In this document: positions 1-5,043 of the stretch, one piece after another
Layout of the letters: each line of letters begins with the position of its first letter
Position numbering within the stretch: the stretch's first letter is position 1
Source: JABIEQ01 sp964516055
GTDB lineage: Bacteria > Patescibacteriota > Patescibacteriia > Magasanikbacterales > UBA922
DNA length: 9,719 nt
Direction: 5' to 3'
NCBI GenBank assembly: GCA_964516055.1
Contig: CAZEYK010000044.1
Coordinates: 1 to 9,719, forward strand
The notes under the pieces: generated by a model
Databases searched by the model: none
Seen by the model: only the letters and a program-made list of their open reading frames with translations
Told to the model about the DNA's origin: nothing
Translations under genes and position numbers: made by a program

Positions 1-283
1 ATTCTGAAATTTTTTCTCGAACCAATTTTGATGCCTTTGCATACCCATACCCTGGCAAATCAATCAAATAAAACAATTTGTTGATATAAAACACATTAAT
101 TTGCTGTGTTCTCCCTGGCGTTGAACTTGTCCGTGCCAACTGTTTTATGTTGGTGAGAATGTTAATGACGCTTGATTTACCCACATTAGATCGTCCAATA
201 AAGGCAACCTTTGGTCGATCCATCTCAAGTATGTCATCAGGGCCTACAACTCCTTTAATAAATTCTGCTGATTTTATATTCAT
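1..283 (-). CDS. engB: Ribosome biogenesis GTP-binding protein EngB/YihA (YsxC), N-terminal part, runs off the window
   Basis: The 94 visible residues show the TRAFAC-class GTPase signature of EngB, an essential GTPase of large ribosomal subunit assembly in the cytoplasm. The G1/P-loop is GRSNVGKS (residues 30-37), the switch I/G2 segment is TPGRT (55-59), and G3 is DLPGYGYA (75-82); the TPGRTQ and DLPGYGYA wording is typical of this family. EngB proteins are usually about 200 residues, so roughly half is present; the NKxD and SAK motifs would lie beyond base 1. The ATG at 283-281 overlaps the TGA stop of the upstream GIY-YIG gene (ATGA), which suggests translational coupling. No separate Shine-Dalgarno is obvious. 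The family call is firm; only completeness is unknown. Confidence 0.95.
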   Translation of the reverse strand, partial: MNIKSAEFIKGVVGPDDILEMDRPKVAFIGRSNVGKSSVINILTNIKQLARTSSTPGRTQQINVFYINKLFYLIDLPGYGYAKASKLVREKISE

Positions 284-528
284 ATATCCTGATTAATCAA
301 TAATATTTTTTCCTTCCTCGATAGTTTTTTAATACGAACTTCTTCCTTACACGCAGCAGATCTATCGGGAAACATGGAAGAATATACCAGTCTAACAGGT
401 CTTCTCGATTTTGTATAGCGCGCACCCAAGGAAGAAAAATTGTGTTCTTCCATCCGACGCTCTAAATCTGTTGTAATACCAGTATACAACGTATCGTCAA
501 CACATTGAAGAATATAGACAAAATACAT
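280..528 (-). CDS. Stand-alone GIY-YIG endonuclease domain protein (UPF0213/YhbQ-like)
   Basis: This is an 82-residue protein that is essentially one GIY-YIG nuclease domain. Visible motifs are VYI (4-6), YTG (15-17), an arginine pair at 24-25 followed by HN (29-30), and the later glutamates at 62-63 before IKKLS, in the usual order of the YhbQ/YazA group. Family members of this size are thought to cut or bind branched or damaged DNA, but the cellular role of small bacterial versions is poorly defined. I chose the ATG at 528 because homologues typically begin MYxVYILxC. A GTG at 567 would add 13 residues that look unlike the family. No clear Shine-Dalgarno precedes either start. The stop overlaps the engB start by 4 bp, so the two are probably cotranscribed. 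Confidence 0.88.
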   Translation of the reverse strand: MYFVYILQCVDDTLYTGITTDLERRMEEHNFSSLGARYTKSRRPVRLVYSSMFPDRSAACKEEVRIKKLSRKEKILLINQDI

Positions 529-569
529 GAAAATGCAGTAAATATCGAGGGTATACTGCCCTACCACAG

Positions 570-631
570 CAATATACCAAAAGTTTGTATTTTATACCAT
601 TTTTGGTATAATTTATATACAAAAGTTTGGA
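570..631. promoter_or_regulatory. Repeat-rich divergent promoter/operator region
   Basis: This AT-rich stretch lies between the leftward GIY-YIG/engB unit and the rightward gene at 732. It holds a perfect inverted repeat, TATACCA (593-599) and TGGTATA (604-610), with a third TATACCA at 573-579, exactly 20 bp before 593. The 10-mer CAAAAGTTTG occurs at 578-587 and again at 620-629, 42 bp apart. A plausible rightward sigma70 promoter is TTGTAT (585-590), 16 bp, TATAAT (607-612), giving a start near 619. A leftward promoter is likely in the same area but its boxes are weaker. The 20- and 42-bp spacings, near whole helical turns, fit binding of a dimeric regulator on one DNA face; that is inference. 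Confidence 0.5.
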
Positions 632-640
632 TAAAAACCA

Positions 641-658
641 GTTAGCTGAAATTGGGCT
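641..658 (+). repeat. Left boundary repeat, inverted partner of 1302-1319
   Basis: The 18 bases GTTAGCTGAAATTGGGCT match the reverse complement of 1302-1319 at 16 positions; the two mismatches are adjacent, at 650-651. The first seven bases, GTTAGCT, are the exact reverse complement of the AGCTAAC box that opens the attC-like element at 1313. In integron cassettes the bases after the G of the recombination core come from the cassette's own attC, so this is the relation expected at the left edge of a cassette beginning at 642. The pairing extends about 11 bases beyond the core box, which classical attC sites do not do. Confidence 0.6.
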
Positions 659-731
659 ACCTATATCTATTTTCCATGATTAGGATTAGGCTTTTAATAG
701 ATCTATAATTTATTCATTAATCCAAAATCTT

Positions 732-1283
732 ATGGAGTACAAAACAAATCCCTGGACAGTCGTTCTTGCCGTACTAATCACAACCGTTATTGTCGGTGGC
801 GGTGTTTATTATTGGCAAACTCAAAATTCTACAAAGGTTTTGCCCGTGGAAGAAATCACGACTCAGCCTACAACTTCTGACACCAAAGAAACATTTCATG
901 TATATGATTGGGAAACTCAAGGAATGACTTTTAATTATCCTGACGGCTATAACGTTCTTGAGCGAAGTGATGGCAATGTATACATTACCACCGCCACTAA
1001 AATTTCAGATGGAGATAGTTCAGTTTTTTCGACTCTTGTAGAAATTGATTCAGGCACATCACTCGAAGAACGTCTTAATGAATACAGTCAAAATGACAAA
1101 TTCAGCCAAACAAAAGAAGTTATCGGCAATAATGAGTTCACAAAGGTGAATTTATACGCAAACTTCGGTGGTTTTGATTACAGCCGGTACTTACTTGAAA
1201 TTGACGGAAAGCTCCTTGACTACAAGGTTGGAAAAGACGAAGGAGAAATGGCTTTAGAAGTGCTTGAATCAATCCAATTTTAG
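732..1283 (+). CDS. Membrane-anchored extracytoplasmic protein of unknown function
   Basis: This 183-residue protein has a single hydrophobic segment at about residues 9-27 after a short charged start. A Thr/Gln-rich linker (30-52) and a soluble domain (about 55-183) follow. There is no lipobox cysteine, so it is probably held by an uncleaved signal anchor with the C-terminal domain outside. The soluble part has the pattern FxYPxGY near 67-73 and later strand-like segments, loosely like PsbP/Mog1-type lipoprotein domains; that resemblance is weak and I do not assign a family. No Shine-Dalgarno precedes the ATG, and a promoter at 585-612 would give a leader of about 110 bases. The gene sits inside a unit bounded by inverted repeats and followed by an attC-like hairpin, so it may be a mobile cassette gene. 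Confidence 0.75.
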   Translation: MEYKTNPWTVVLAVLITTVIVGGGVYYWQTQNSTKVLPVEEITTQPTTSDTKETFHVYDWETQGMTFNYPDGYNVLERSDGNVYITTATKISDGDSSVFSTLVEIDSGTSLEERLNEYSQNDKFSQTKEVIGNNEFTKVNLYANFGGFDYSRYLLEIDGKLLDYKVGKDEGEMALEVLESIQF

Positions 1284-1301
1284 TCGTCTACAAGGAAAAT
1301 C

Positions 1302-1418
1302 AGCCCAACATCAGCTAACAGTGTATAAACGGCTCACTTCGTTCGCCCAAATTGACCAGCAGTAACCCTTCGGGATATCCTACTGCTGGTCATATTCGTT
1401 TATACGCGAACGTTATAC
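1302..1418 (+). mobile_element. attC-like recombination element 1 (large imperfect hairpin)
   Basis: The element opens with AGCTAAC (1313-1319) and closes with GTTATAC (1412-1418), close to the integron core consensus RYYYAAC/GTTRRRY but each with one non-consensus base. Inside are an outer 9-bp stem, GTATAAACG (1323-1331) with CGTTTATAC (1397-1405), and an inner perfect 11-bp stem, GACCAGCAGTA (1354-1364) with TACTGCTGGTC (1381-1391). The loop carries CTTCGG (1368-1373). Spacers between the core boxes and the outer stem are unequal, 3 bases on the left and 6 on the right. It lies just after a stop codon and 22 bases before the next ATG, the normal place for an attC. The blocks GTGTAT, CGCCCAAATTG and ACGCGAACGTTA recur in element 2. 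It could instead be a different hairpin repeat family, or act partly as a terminator. Confidence 0.55.
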
Positions 1419-1440
1419 GAAATTATGATAAATTAAACGT

Positions 1441-2511
1441 ATGAATATGGAAAGAAATTTTAGACCAAAATCACAGGAGCACTTACAAGCCCAAGTTGAA
1501 GCGTTCGGCGACAAAGGCGTAAAAGAATTTTCTAACGAACAAAAAAAATTACTTCAGCATTCAGCTGAACTTGCCAAAATAGATGACCTAGATAACCTAC
1601 CTCCAGATTTATCACCAGAACTTACCGAGTTAATAGAATCTAATCGACAGCGCTATATTGAGTTTTTACGCAGAGGAAAGAAGGATGAAATCCAATTTAG
1701 AAAGGAAAACGCCGAACGCTTCAAAGAAAAATTTGAACCTGCTATCAATGCGCTGAAAGAAAAAATGGAAACAGGTGGCGCAAAAGAGCAATATCTAGGT
1801 TCCGGCAACAATGGAGACGCGTACCGAATTGAAGTTGACGGAAAAGAATATGCCGCAAAATTTTCTCGTTTACTGACACAGGCCAATTTCGAAATCAAGC
1901 CACTTCTCCGTGCTGAAGGCATAGAACATGCGGCACAACTTGCAGCATATTCTTTCGAGCATCAAGTGGTCATTATGGAATTGATGCCTGGAACAGACGT
2001 AACAAATTTTTCGCCTGAAAATGCTCCTGACTATTCTGATGATGATATCGTTCAACTCATTGAGACGGTACAAGAGCTCGATCGGAATGGGCTTATGATT
2101 GATCCAAAACCGTCCAATTTTCTTTACGACGAAAAAGAAGGTTTTAGTGTGCTCGATTTTCACTTGAAACAAGCACACCACGAGTCTTTGGCTGATTCGA
2201 TCATGAGTTTAAGAATAGCATTGACTGCTAGAAAATGGCCTAGACTAAATTACAAGGCTGATGACTATGACGAAAAATCAGCTGAACAAAGCATAGAACA
2301 AAACAAGATATATCTTCCGATGATGGTGCGCCTCCTAACAATTCTCCGAGATAAGTTTCCTGAGATACTCGAAGACTATAAACGTGCATATGCAAAAAAA
2401 GAGGCAAACCCTAGAATCATCCAAAGCCCAATCATAGACCGAAGATACATTCAAACCGACCATCCAGATCTCGCTCCGAATTTAAAAAAGTTAGAAGAAT
2501 TGGGATTCTAA
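1441..2511 (+). CDS. Protein-kinase-like (PKL fold) protein with an N-terminal helical extension
   Basis: This 356-residue protein reads as a compact kinase-fold enzyme. Residues 1-112 are charged and probably helical. The kinase core then shows a glycine-rich loop GSGNNG (120-125), the ATP-binding lysine in YAAK (140), a hinge-like VIMELMPG (177-184), a catalytic loop IDPKPSNF (220-227) that keeps the Asp221, Lys223 and Asn226 pattern of HRDLKPxN without the His/Arg, and the metal-binding LDF (238-240) in place of DFG. The essential residues look intact, so activity is plausible, but the substrate is unknown; protein Ser/Thr, small-molecule or aminoglycoside-type targets are all possible. 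It starts 22 bases after the core box of one attC-like element and a second lies just downstream, so it may be a cassette gene. No Shine-Dalgarno precedes the ATG. An ATG two codons later is an equally possible start. Confidence 0.75.
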   Translation: MNMERNFRPKSQEHLQAQVEAFGDKGVKEFSNEQKKLLQHSAELAKIDDLDNLPPDLSPELTELIESNRQRYIEFLRRGKKDEIQFRKENAERFKEKFEPAINALKEKMETGGAKEQYLGSGNNGDAYRIEVDGKEYAAKFSRLLTQANFEIKPLLRAEGIEHAAQLAAYSFEHQVVIMELMPGTDVTNFSPENAPDYSDDDIVQLIETVQELDRNGLMIDPKPSNFLYDEKEGFSVLDFHLKQAHHESLADSIMSLRIALTARKWPRLNYKADDYDEKSAEQSIEQNKIYLPMMVRLLTILRDKFPEILEDYKRAYAKKEANPRIIQSPIIDRRYIQTDHPDLAPNLKKLEELGF

Positions 2512-2581
2512 AAAATTGCCCCGATTTCATATTCCTCCCTTCGGTCGAAATTAAAAATGTATTATTACATCGCACCACATC

Positions 2582-2660
2582 GTGTATGAAGCGACGGATT
2601 TTTACAAAAGCCTCCGCCCAAATTGCTTCACAAAACATCGCATACACGCGAACGTTAATT
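2582..2660 (+). mobile_element. attC-like recombination element 2 (degenerate)
   Basis: This element shares three blocks with element 1 in the same order: GTGTAT (2582-2587), CGCCCAAATTG (2615-2625) and ACGCGAACGTTA (2646-2657). It folds with its own stems: GTGTATG (2582-2588) with CATACAC (2641-2647), TGAAGC (2587-2592) with GCTTCA (2625-2630), and CGGATTTT with AAAA...TCCG in the tip (2595-2616). The arms differ in sequence from element 1 but stay complementary, so structure rather than sequence appears conserved, as in attC sites. The right core box is GTTAATT (2654-2660). I cannot find a matching left box: neither AATTAAC nor GTATAAC is present (the nearest is GTATTAT at 2560-2566), so the site may be partial or recombined. 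Confidence 0.45.
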
Positions 2661-3137
2661 TACGAATCAGACAATTTTATTGTAAAATCTTTTGATAATA
2701 CAAATCCTCACATTGATAGAGAAAATGGTGGACATATTATAATTTTTCCAAAAATACCAGTTGTTGACAGACAACATCTTTCACCAAAAAAAGCTATTGA
2801 ACTAATGAGATTAACCATTGTCGTAGGACAAGCCATGACAAAAGTAATGAATGAACATGGGGTAGATATTGGAAGAATAAATTATCAAGACAATGGAAAT
2901 TGGAGCGTTTTTGAGTCAACAGGCCCACACCTTCATGTTCATATATATGGACGAGCAAAAAGTGCAAAAATCCAAAAATATGGTCAAGCATGCAACTTTC
3001 CACATATAGCAGAAAAACCTGAATACTATACGCATTTAAAACCGCTTACTAAAGAAGATACCAAAGACATAAAAACTGAAATCGAAAAATTACTTAAAGA
3101 AGAAAAATTTTTGGATTCTGAATGGAAACTTTCCTAA
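2586..3137 (+). CDS. HIT-domain protein (histidine-triad nucleotide-binding hydrolase/transferase)
   Basis: The histidine triad HLHVHI (115-120) follows the strand and helix pattern of HIT proteins, with an upstream GGHIIIFPK strand (48-56) and a long helix (66-90). The family hydrolyses or transfers nucleotide phosphoramidates or dinucleotides such as AMP-lysine or Ap4A; the precise substrate here cannot be read from sequence. At 183 residues it is longer than minimal HINT proteins (about 110-150), with extensions at both ends. The start is uncertain. The only ATG in frame before the domain (2586) lies inside the attC-like hairpin, so residues 1-23 are encoded by the repeat and look non-family. 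The homologous part seems to begin around LIYESDNF (24-31), where no ATG, GTG or TTG is available. No Shine-Dalgarno is visible. Confidence 0.82.
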   Translation: MKRRIFTKASAQIASQNIAYTRTLIYESDNFIVKSFDNTNPHIDRENGGHIIIFPKIPVVDRQHLSPKKAIELMRLTIVVGQAMTKVMNEHGVDIGRINYQDNGNWSVFESTGPHLHVHIYGRAKSAKIQKYGQACNFPHIAEKPEYYTHLKPLTKEDTKDIKTEIEKLLKEEKFLDSEWKLS

Positions 3138-3150
3138 AACCAAAAAAACA

Positions 3151-3190
3151 ATTCATATTTACTCAAACCATCGCTTAAAAAAATATGAAT
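3151..3190. repeat. 10-bp perfect inverted repeat after the HIT gene
   Basis: ATTCATATTT (3151-3160) pairs perfectly with AAATATGAAT (3181-3190) across a 20-base loop that ends in a run of A. It follows the HIT stop codon by 13 bases and directly precedes the GC-richer hairpin at 3194. The stem is AT-rich and no T-run follows it on the plus strand, so it is a weak terminator candidate for the plus-strand genes. It may also mark the right edge of the accessory block. Confidence 0.45.
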
Positions 3191-3227
3191 GGTGAGGAGC
3201 AAACAGTATGAGACTGTCTGGCTCCTC
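3178..3227 (-). terminator. Hairpin ending the small two-gene minus-strand operon
   Basis: GAGGAGC (3194-3200) and GCTCCTC (3221-3227) form a 7-bp stem. An inner ACAGT (3203-3207) with ACTGT (3213-3217) makes an interrupted hairpin. Read on the minus strand, the stem is followed after ten bases by seven T (3177-3183 region), so it could act as a loose intrinsic terminator for the genes ending at 3285. The gap between stem and T-run is larger than usual, which lowers confidence. Confidence 0.4.
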
Positions 3228-3237
3228 TGTATGAATG

Positions 3238-3276
3238 ATGATCGATCATATTTTTCGCGGATCGATCGTACGCGTG
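3238..3276. repeat. Cluster of short palindromes built on GATCGATC
   Basis: ATGATCGATCAT (3238-3249) is a perfect 12-base palindrome. GATCGATC occurs at 3240-3247 and again at 3260-3267, exactly 20 bp apart. CGTACG (3267-3272) and ACGCGT (3271-3276) follow directly. The cluster lies just past the end of the 139-residue gene. Two identical palindromes two helical turns apart suggest a protein-binding site or a methylation-sensitive region (four GATC sites within 28 bp); function is inference. Confidence 0.4.
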
Positions 3277-3284
3277 GCAATACG

Positions 3285-3704
3285 TTAATGGCCTTTATAC
3301 AAAAGGTGCGTCGCCACCAGCTCTGCCCACCATTCCGGCTCGACACAGCAGATGCCTCCCCTACGGGAGACCCAACTTTCGGGATCGAGAAGATCCAATT
3401 CTCCTCTATACCCCGTGAAGATTCGAGCAGACTGGTGCCTCGCCACAATGATCCGCAAATCAGAATCTGAAAAACCAAAGTTCCTCAGCGCGGAAAACAA
3501 GGAGGTGTAGTAGGCACGCACCTCATCGTCAGACGTAGACTCCTTGAAACAAAAGCACCCTGATCCAGGAAATACCACCCCCTGCAACTGCAGAAAAGTG
3601 ACGATCACTTGACAAGTAGCCTTCCAAGCAGCAGAGCGCCGTGTATGCTCGATCTCCTTCTCGAGTTCGTGAGCGATTTCAATGAGCTTTTTGATGTTTT
3701 CCAT
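3285..3704 (-). CDS. Hypothetical protein, 139 residues, second gene of a GC-richer operon
   Basis: I do not recognise this protein. It begins with a charged, probably helical stretch (1-40), has cysteines at 31, 50, 52, 119 and 120, and ends with a Trp-rich segment EPEWWAEL (122-129). No signal peptide or membrane segment is seen, so it is probably cytoplasmic. The start is well supported: AGGAG (3712-3716) lies 7 bases before the ATG, one of only two strong Shine-Dalgarno sites in the window. It lies 36 bases after the 77-residue gene on the same strand and is probably cotranscribed with it. The coding sequence is visibly GC-richer than its neighbours (about 60% in 3301-3360), which suggests a different origin or a lineage-specific gene family. 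Confidence 0.75.
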   Translation of the reverse strand: MENIKKLIEIAHELEKEIEHTRRSAAWKATCQVIVTFLQLQGVVFPGSGCFCFKESTSDDEVRAYYTSLFSALRNFGFSDSDLRIIVARHQSARIFTGYRGELDLLDPESWVSRRGGICCVEPEWWAELVATHLLYKGH

Positions 3705-3740
3705 TTTCCTTCTCCTTTTTTTAGATCACTTTGAAGAAAA

Positions 3741-3974
3741 CTACTTCTTCCTAAAAAAGGAAGAATTCTCCCGAGTACGACAACACACAATCGAAGCCTC
3801 CCAACAATGTCCGTTGGAAACTGCCATGACCCAGTTGTGTGTGTTGTGAAAATTCTGCCGGAATCCTTCCTCCGACAGGATTCTTTCGGCATCTTCGTAG
3901 CTACACGGTCCTACGACCTCAGGAAGATAGTTCGTGTTTGGATTAGAACTTCTCACGTAAATCATGTAGTCCAT
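3741..3974 (-). CDS. Hypothetical protein, 77 residues, first gene of a GC-richer operon
   Basis: This is a small protein I cannot assign. It starts with a strand-like segment MDYMIYVRSS (1-10). A helix-forming SYEDAERILSEEGF segment (25-38) follows, with Trp/Cys-rich residues after it. Cysteines are at 24, 57, 64 and 65; the adjacent CC pair resembles that in the downstream gene, so shared metal or redox chemistry is possible but unproven. No signal peptide or membrane segment is seen. The start is strongly supported by AGGAGG (3980-3985) 5 bases before the ATG. The Shine-Dalgarno use and the GC-richer coding sequence set this operon apart from the rest of the window. Confidence 0.75.
   Translation of the reverse strand: MDYMIYVRSSNPNTNYLPEVVGPCSYEDAERILSEEGFRQNFHNTHNWVMAVSNGHCWEASIVCCRTRENSSFFRKK
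3745..3765. repeat. 7-bp hairpin over the end of the 77-residue gene
   Basis: TTCTTCC (3745-3751) pairs perfectly with GGAAGAA (3759-3765) around a 7-base A-rich loop. It spans the last codons of the 77-residue gene and lies 29 bases before the Shine-Dalgarno of the next gene. It could slow transcription or protect the message 3' end, but no long T-run follows, so it is not called a terminator. Confidence 0.3.
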
Positions 3975-4045
3975 GATATCCTCCTTTAAAAAAGTTACGT
4001 AAGCCTATGCGCCAGATCGACTTACACACGCACCTTAATGCTATT

Positions 4046-4073
4046 TCTATATTTTGTGTTTTATAATAAACAA
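4046..4073 (-). promoter_or_regulatory. Candidate sigma70 promoter of the two-gene hypothetical operon
   Basis: On the minus strand, TTGTTT (4073-4068), a 16-bp spacer and TATAGA (4051-4046) form a reasonable promoter. The predicted start near 4039 leaves a leader of about 65 bases with the AGGAGG site near its end. The rest of 3986-4140 is AT-rich and includes the short inverted repeat GCTAA/TTAGC (4091-4102), a possible operator between the divergent genes. Confidence 0.4.
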
Positions 4074-4140
4074 TATTTTTATAGTATTTTGCTAAAATTA
4101 GCTATTAAATCTTGTTGATAACTATTTTTGTGCGTTTATA

Positions 4141-4169
4141 TTGACAAAAAAACAACAATATACTATAGT
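4141..4169 (+). promoter_or_regulatory. Near-consensus sigma70 promoter of the TrmB-family gene
   Basis: TTGACA (4141-4146), a 17-bp spacer and TATAGT (4164-4169) match the consensus at 11 of 12 positions with ideal spacing. The expected start is about 4175-4177, only 3-5 bases before the ATG at 4180, so the mRNA would be nearly leaderless. This also shows that the in-frame TTG at 4141 is part of the -35 box, not a start codon. Confidence 0.75.
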
Positions 4170-4179
4170 TATCCATTAT

Positions 4180-4986
4180 ATGAAAAACAACATCACCCTC
4201 ATCAAAGAACTCCGAAGCATCGGCCTCTCCGAAAAAGCTGCCCTCGTGTATGCCGCCATTTTGGAAATGGGAACCGCATTCCCCTCTAAAATTGCAGAAA
4301 CAACAACATTAAATCGCACCACGGTCTACCACATCCTAACGGATCTTTCCGTCAAAGGATTAATCACCGAAATAGAACAAAAAAAGAAACGATGCTATCA
4401 AGTTGAACCACCTAAACGGTTAATCAACTTCACAAAAATGCAAATCCGTCTTGCAGAAGAATCGGCAGAATGCGCAAAAAAAATCCTTCCAGAAATTGAA
4501 GGACTTTTTAACTTGCTCCCACACAAACCACGTGTTCGTTATTTTGAAGGCATTGAGGGAGTACTCGCGGTATACGAAGATCACCTCACAGAAAAAGAAC
4601 CATACGAAATGTTGGGAATTAGTAATGTAGAAGCACTCATTCCATCACTCCCACATGAATTCGTAACAACATACGTCAAAACAAAAGAAACTCGTGGAAT
4701 AAAAACCCGAGCAATATTCCCCGACACCAAATTTAGTACGTCATACGACAAACAAGTGTACAAAGGGATTGATAAAAAATTTATTCCAAAAATGAAATAC
4801 ATCCCTACAGAAAAATTTCCCTATAATTGTGAAATTACAATCTATGGAAAAGAAAAAGTATCCATCATCAATTTTCAAAAAAATGTTTTAATCGGCGTCA
4901 TCATTGAAGAAAAAACAATCGCCGATATGATGCGGATGATTTTTGAACTTGCCTGGGTAGGCGCAGATAACACAAACAAAAAATAA
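4180..4986 (+). CDS. TrmB-family transcriptional regulator
   Basis: This 268-residue protein has an N-terminal winged helix-turn-helix (about 3-75): a first helix set around LIKELRSIGLSEKAALVYAAI, then a recognition-helix region with NRTTVYHILTDLSVKGLI, and a wing ending in the KKKRCYQVEP strand. A short helix (about 80-110) leads to a C-terminal effector-type domain beginning PRVRYFEGIEGVLAVYED, the usual start of the TrmB sensor region. TrmB proteins are DNA-binding repressors or activators, many responding to sugars; the ligand here cannot be inferred. I chose the ATG at 4180 over the upstream TTG because of the promoter at 4141-4169 and because the domain starts there. The gene is convergent with livF across 57 bases and could regulate the importer only in trans. 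Confidence 0.85.
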   Translation: MKNNITLIKELRSIGLSEKAALVYAAILEMGTAFPSKIAETTTLNRTTVYHILTDLSVKGLITEIEQKKKRCYQVEPPKRLINFTKMQIRLAEESAECAKKILPEIEGLFNLLPHKPRVRYFEGIEGVLAVYEDHLTEKEPYEMLGISNVEALIPSLPHEFVTTYVKTKETRGIKTRAIFPDTKFSTSYDKQVYKGIDKKFIPKMKYIPTEKFPYNCEITIYGKEKVSIINFQKNVLIGVIIEEKTIADMMRMIFELAWVGADNTNKK

Positions 4987-5043
4987 AACTGACTATTATT
5001 AATATATACCTCTCACAAGGGTGCTAAACAGTTATAGATAACA

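Noticed and set aside
529..567. GTG start extending the GIY-YIG protein by 13 residues
   Set aside because: The family normally begins MYxVYILxC, which matches the ATG at 528, and no ribosome-binding site supports the GTG.
570..631. CRISPR array or intrinsic terminator
   Set aside because: The repeats are too short, not regularly spaced with unique spacers, and the stem is AT-only apart from two C-G pairs, so it fits an operator or promoter better.
1653..2181. Minus-strand frames opposite the kinase-like gene
   Set aside because: The kinase motifs on the plus strand are convincing; the antisense frames have no recognisable motif or ribosome-binding site.
3260..3290. Possible third attC-like site: TACGCG then ACGTTAATG, recalling the 3' cores of elements 1 and 2
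   Set aside because: There is an interrupting TGGC, no complementary left box and no GTGTAT or CGCCCAAATTG block; the resemblance may be chance and it overlaps the stop of a minus-strand gene.
3605..3892. 95-residue minus-strand frame overlapping the two small hypothetical genes
   Set aside because: It spans the gap between two genes that each have a strong Shine-Dalgarno site; it has none and is a shadow frame. The plus-strand frames at 3189-3470 and 3807-3989 are rejected for the same reason.
4141..4179. TTG start giving a 281-residue TrmB protein
   Set aside because: TTGACA at 4141 is a -35 box with ideal spacing to TATAGT; the winged-helix domain begins just after the ATG at 4180.
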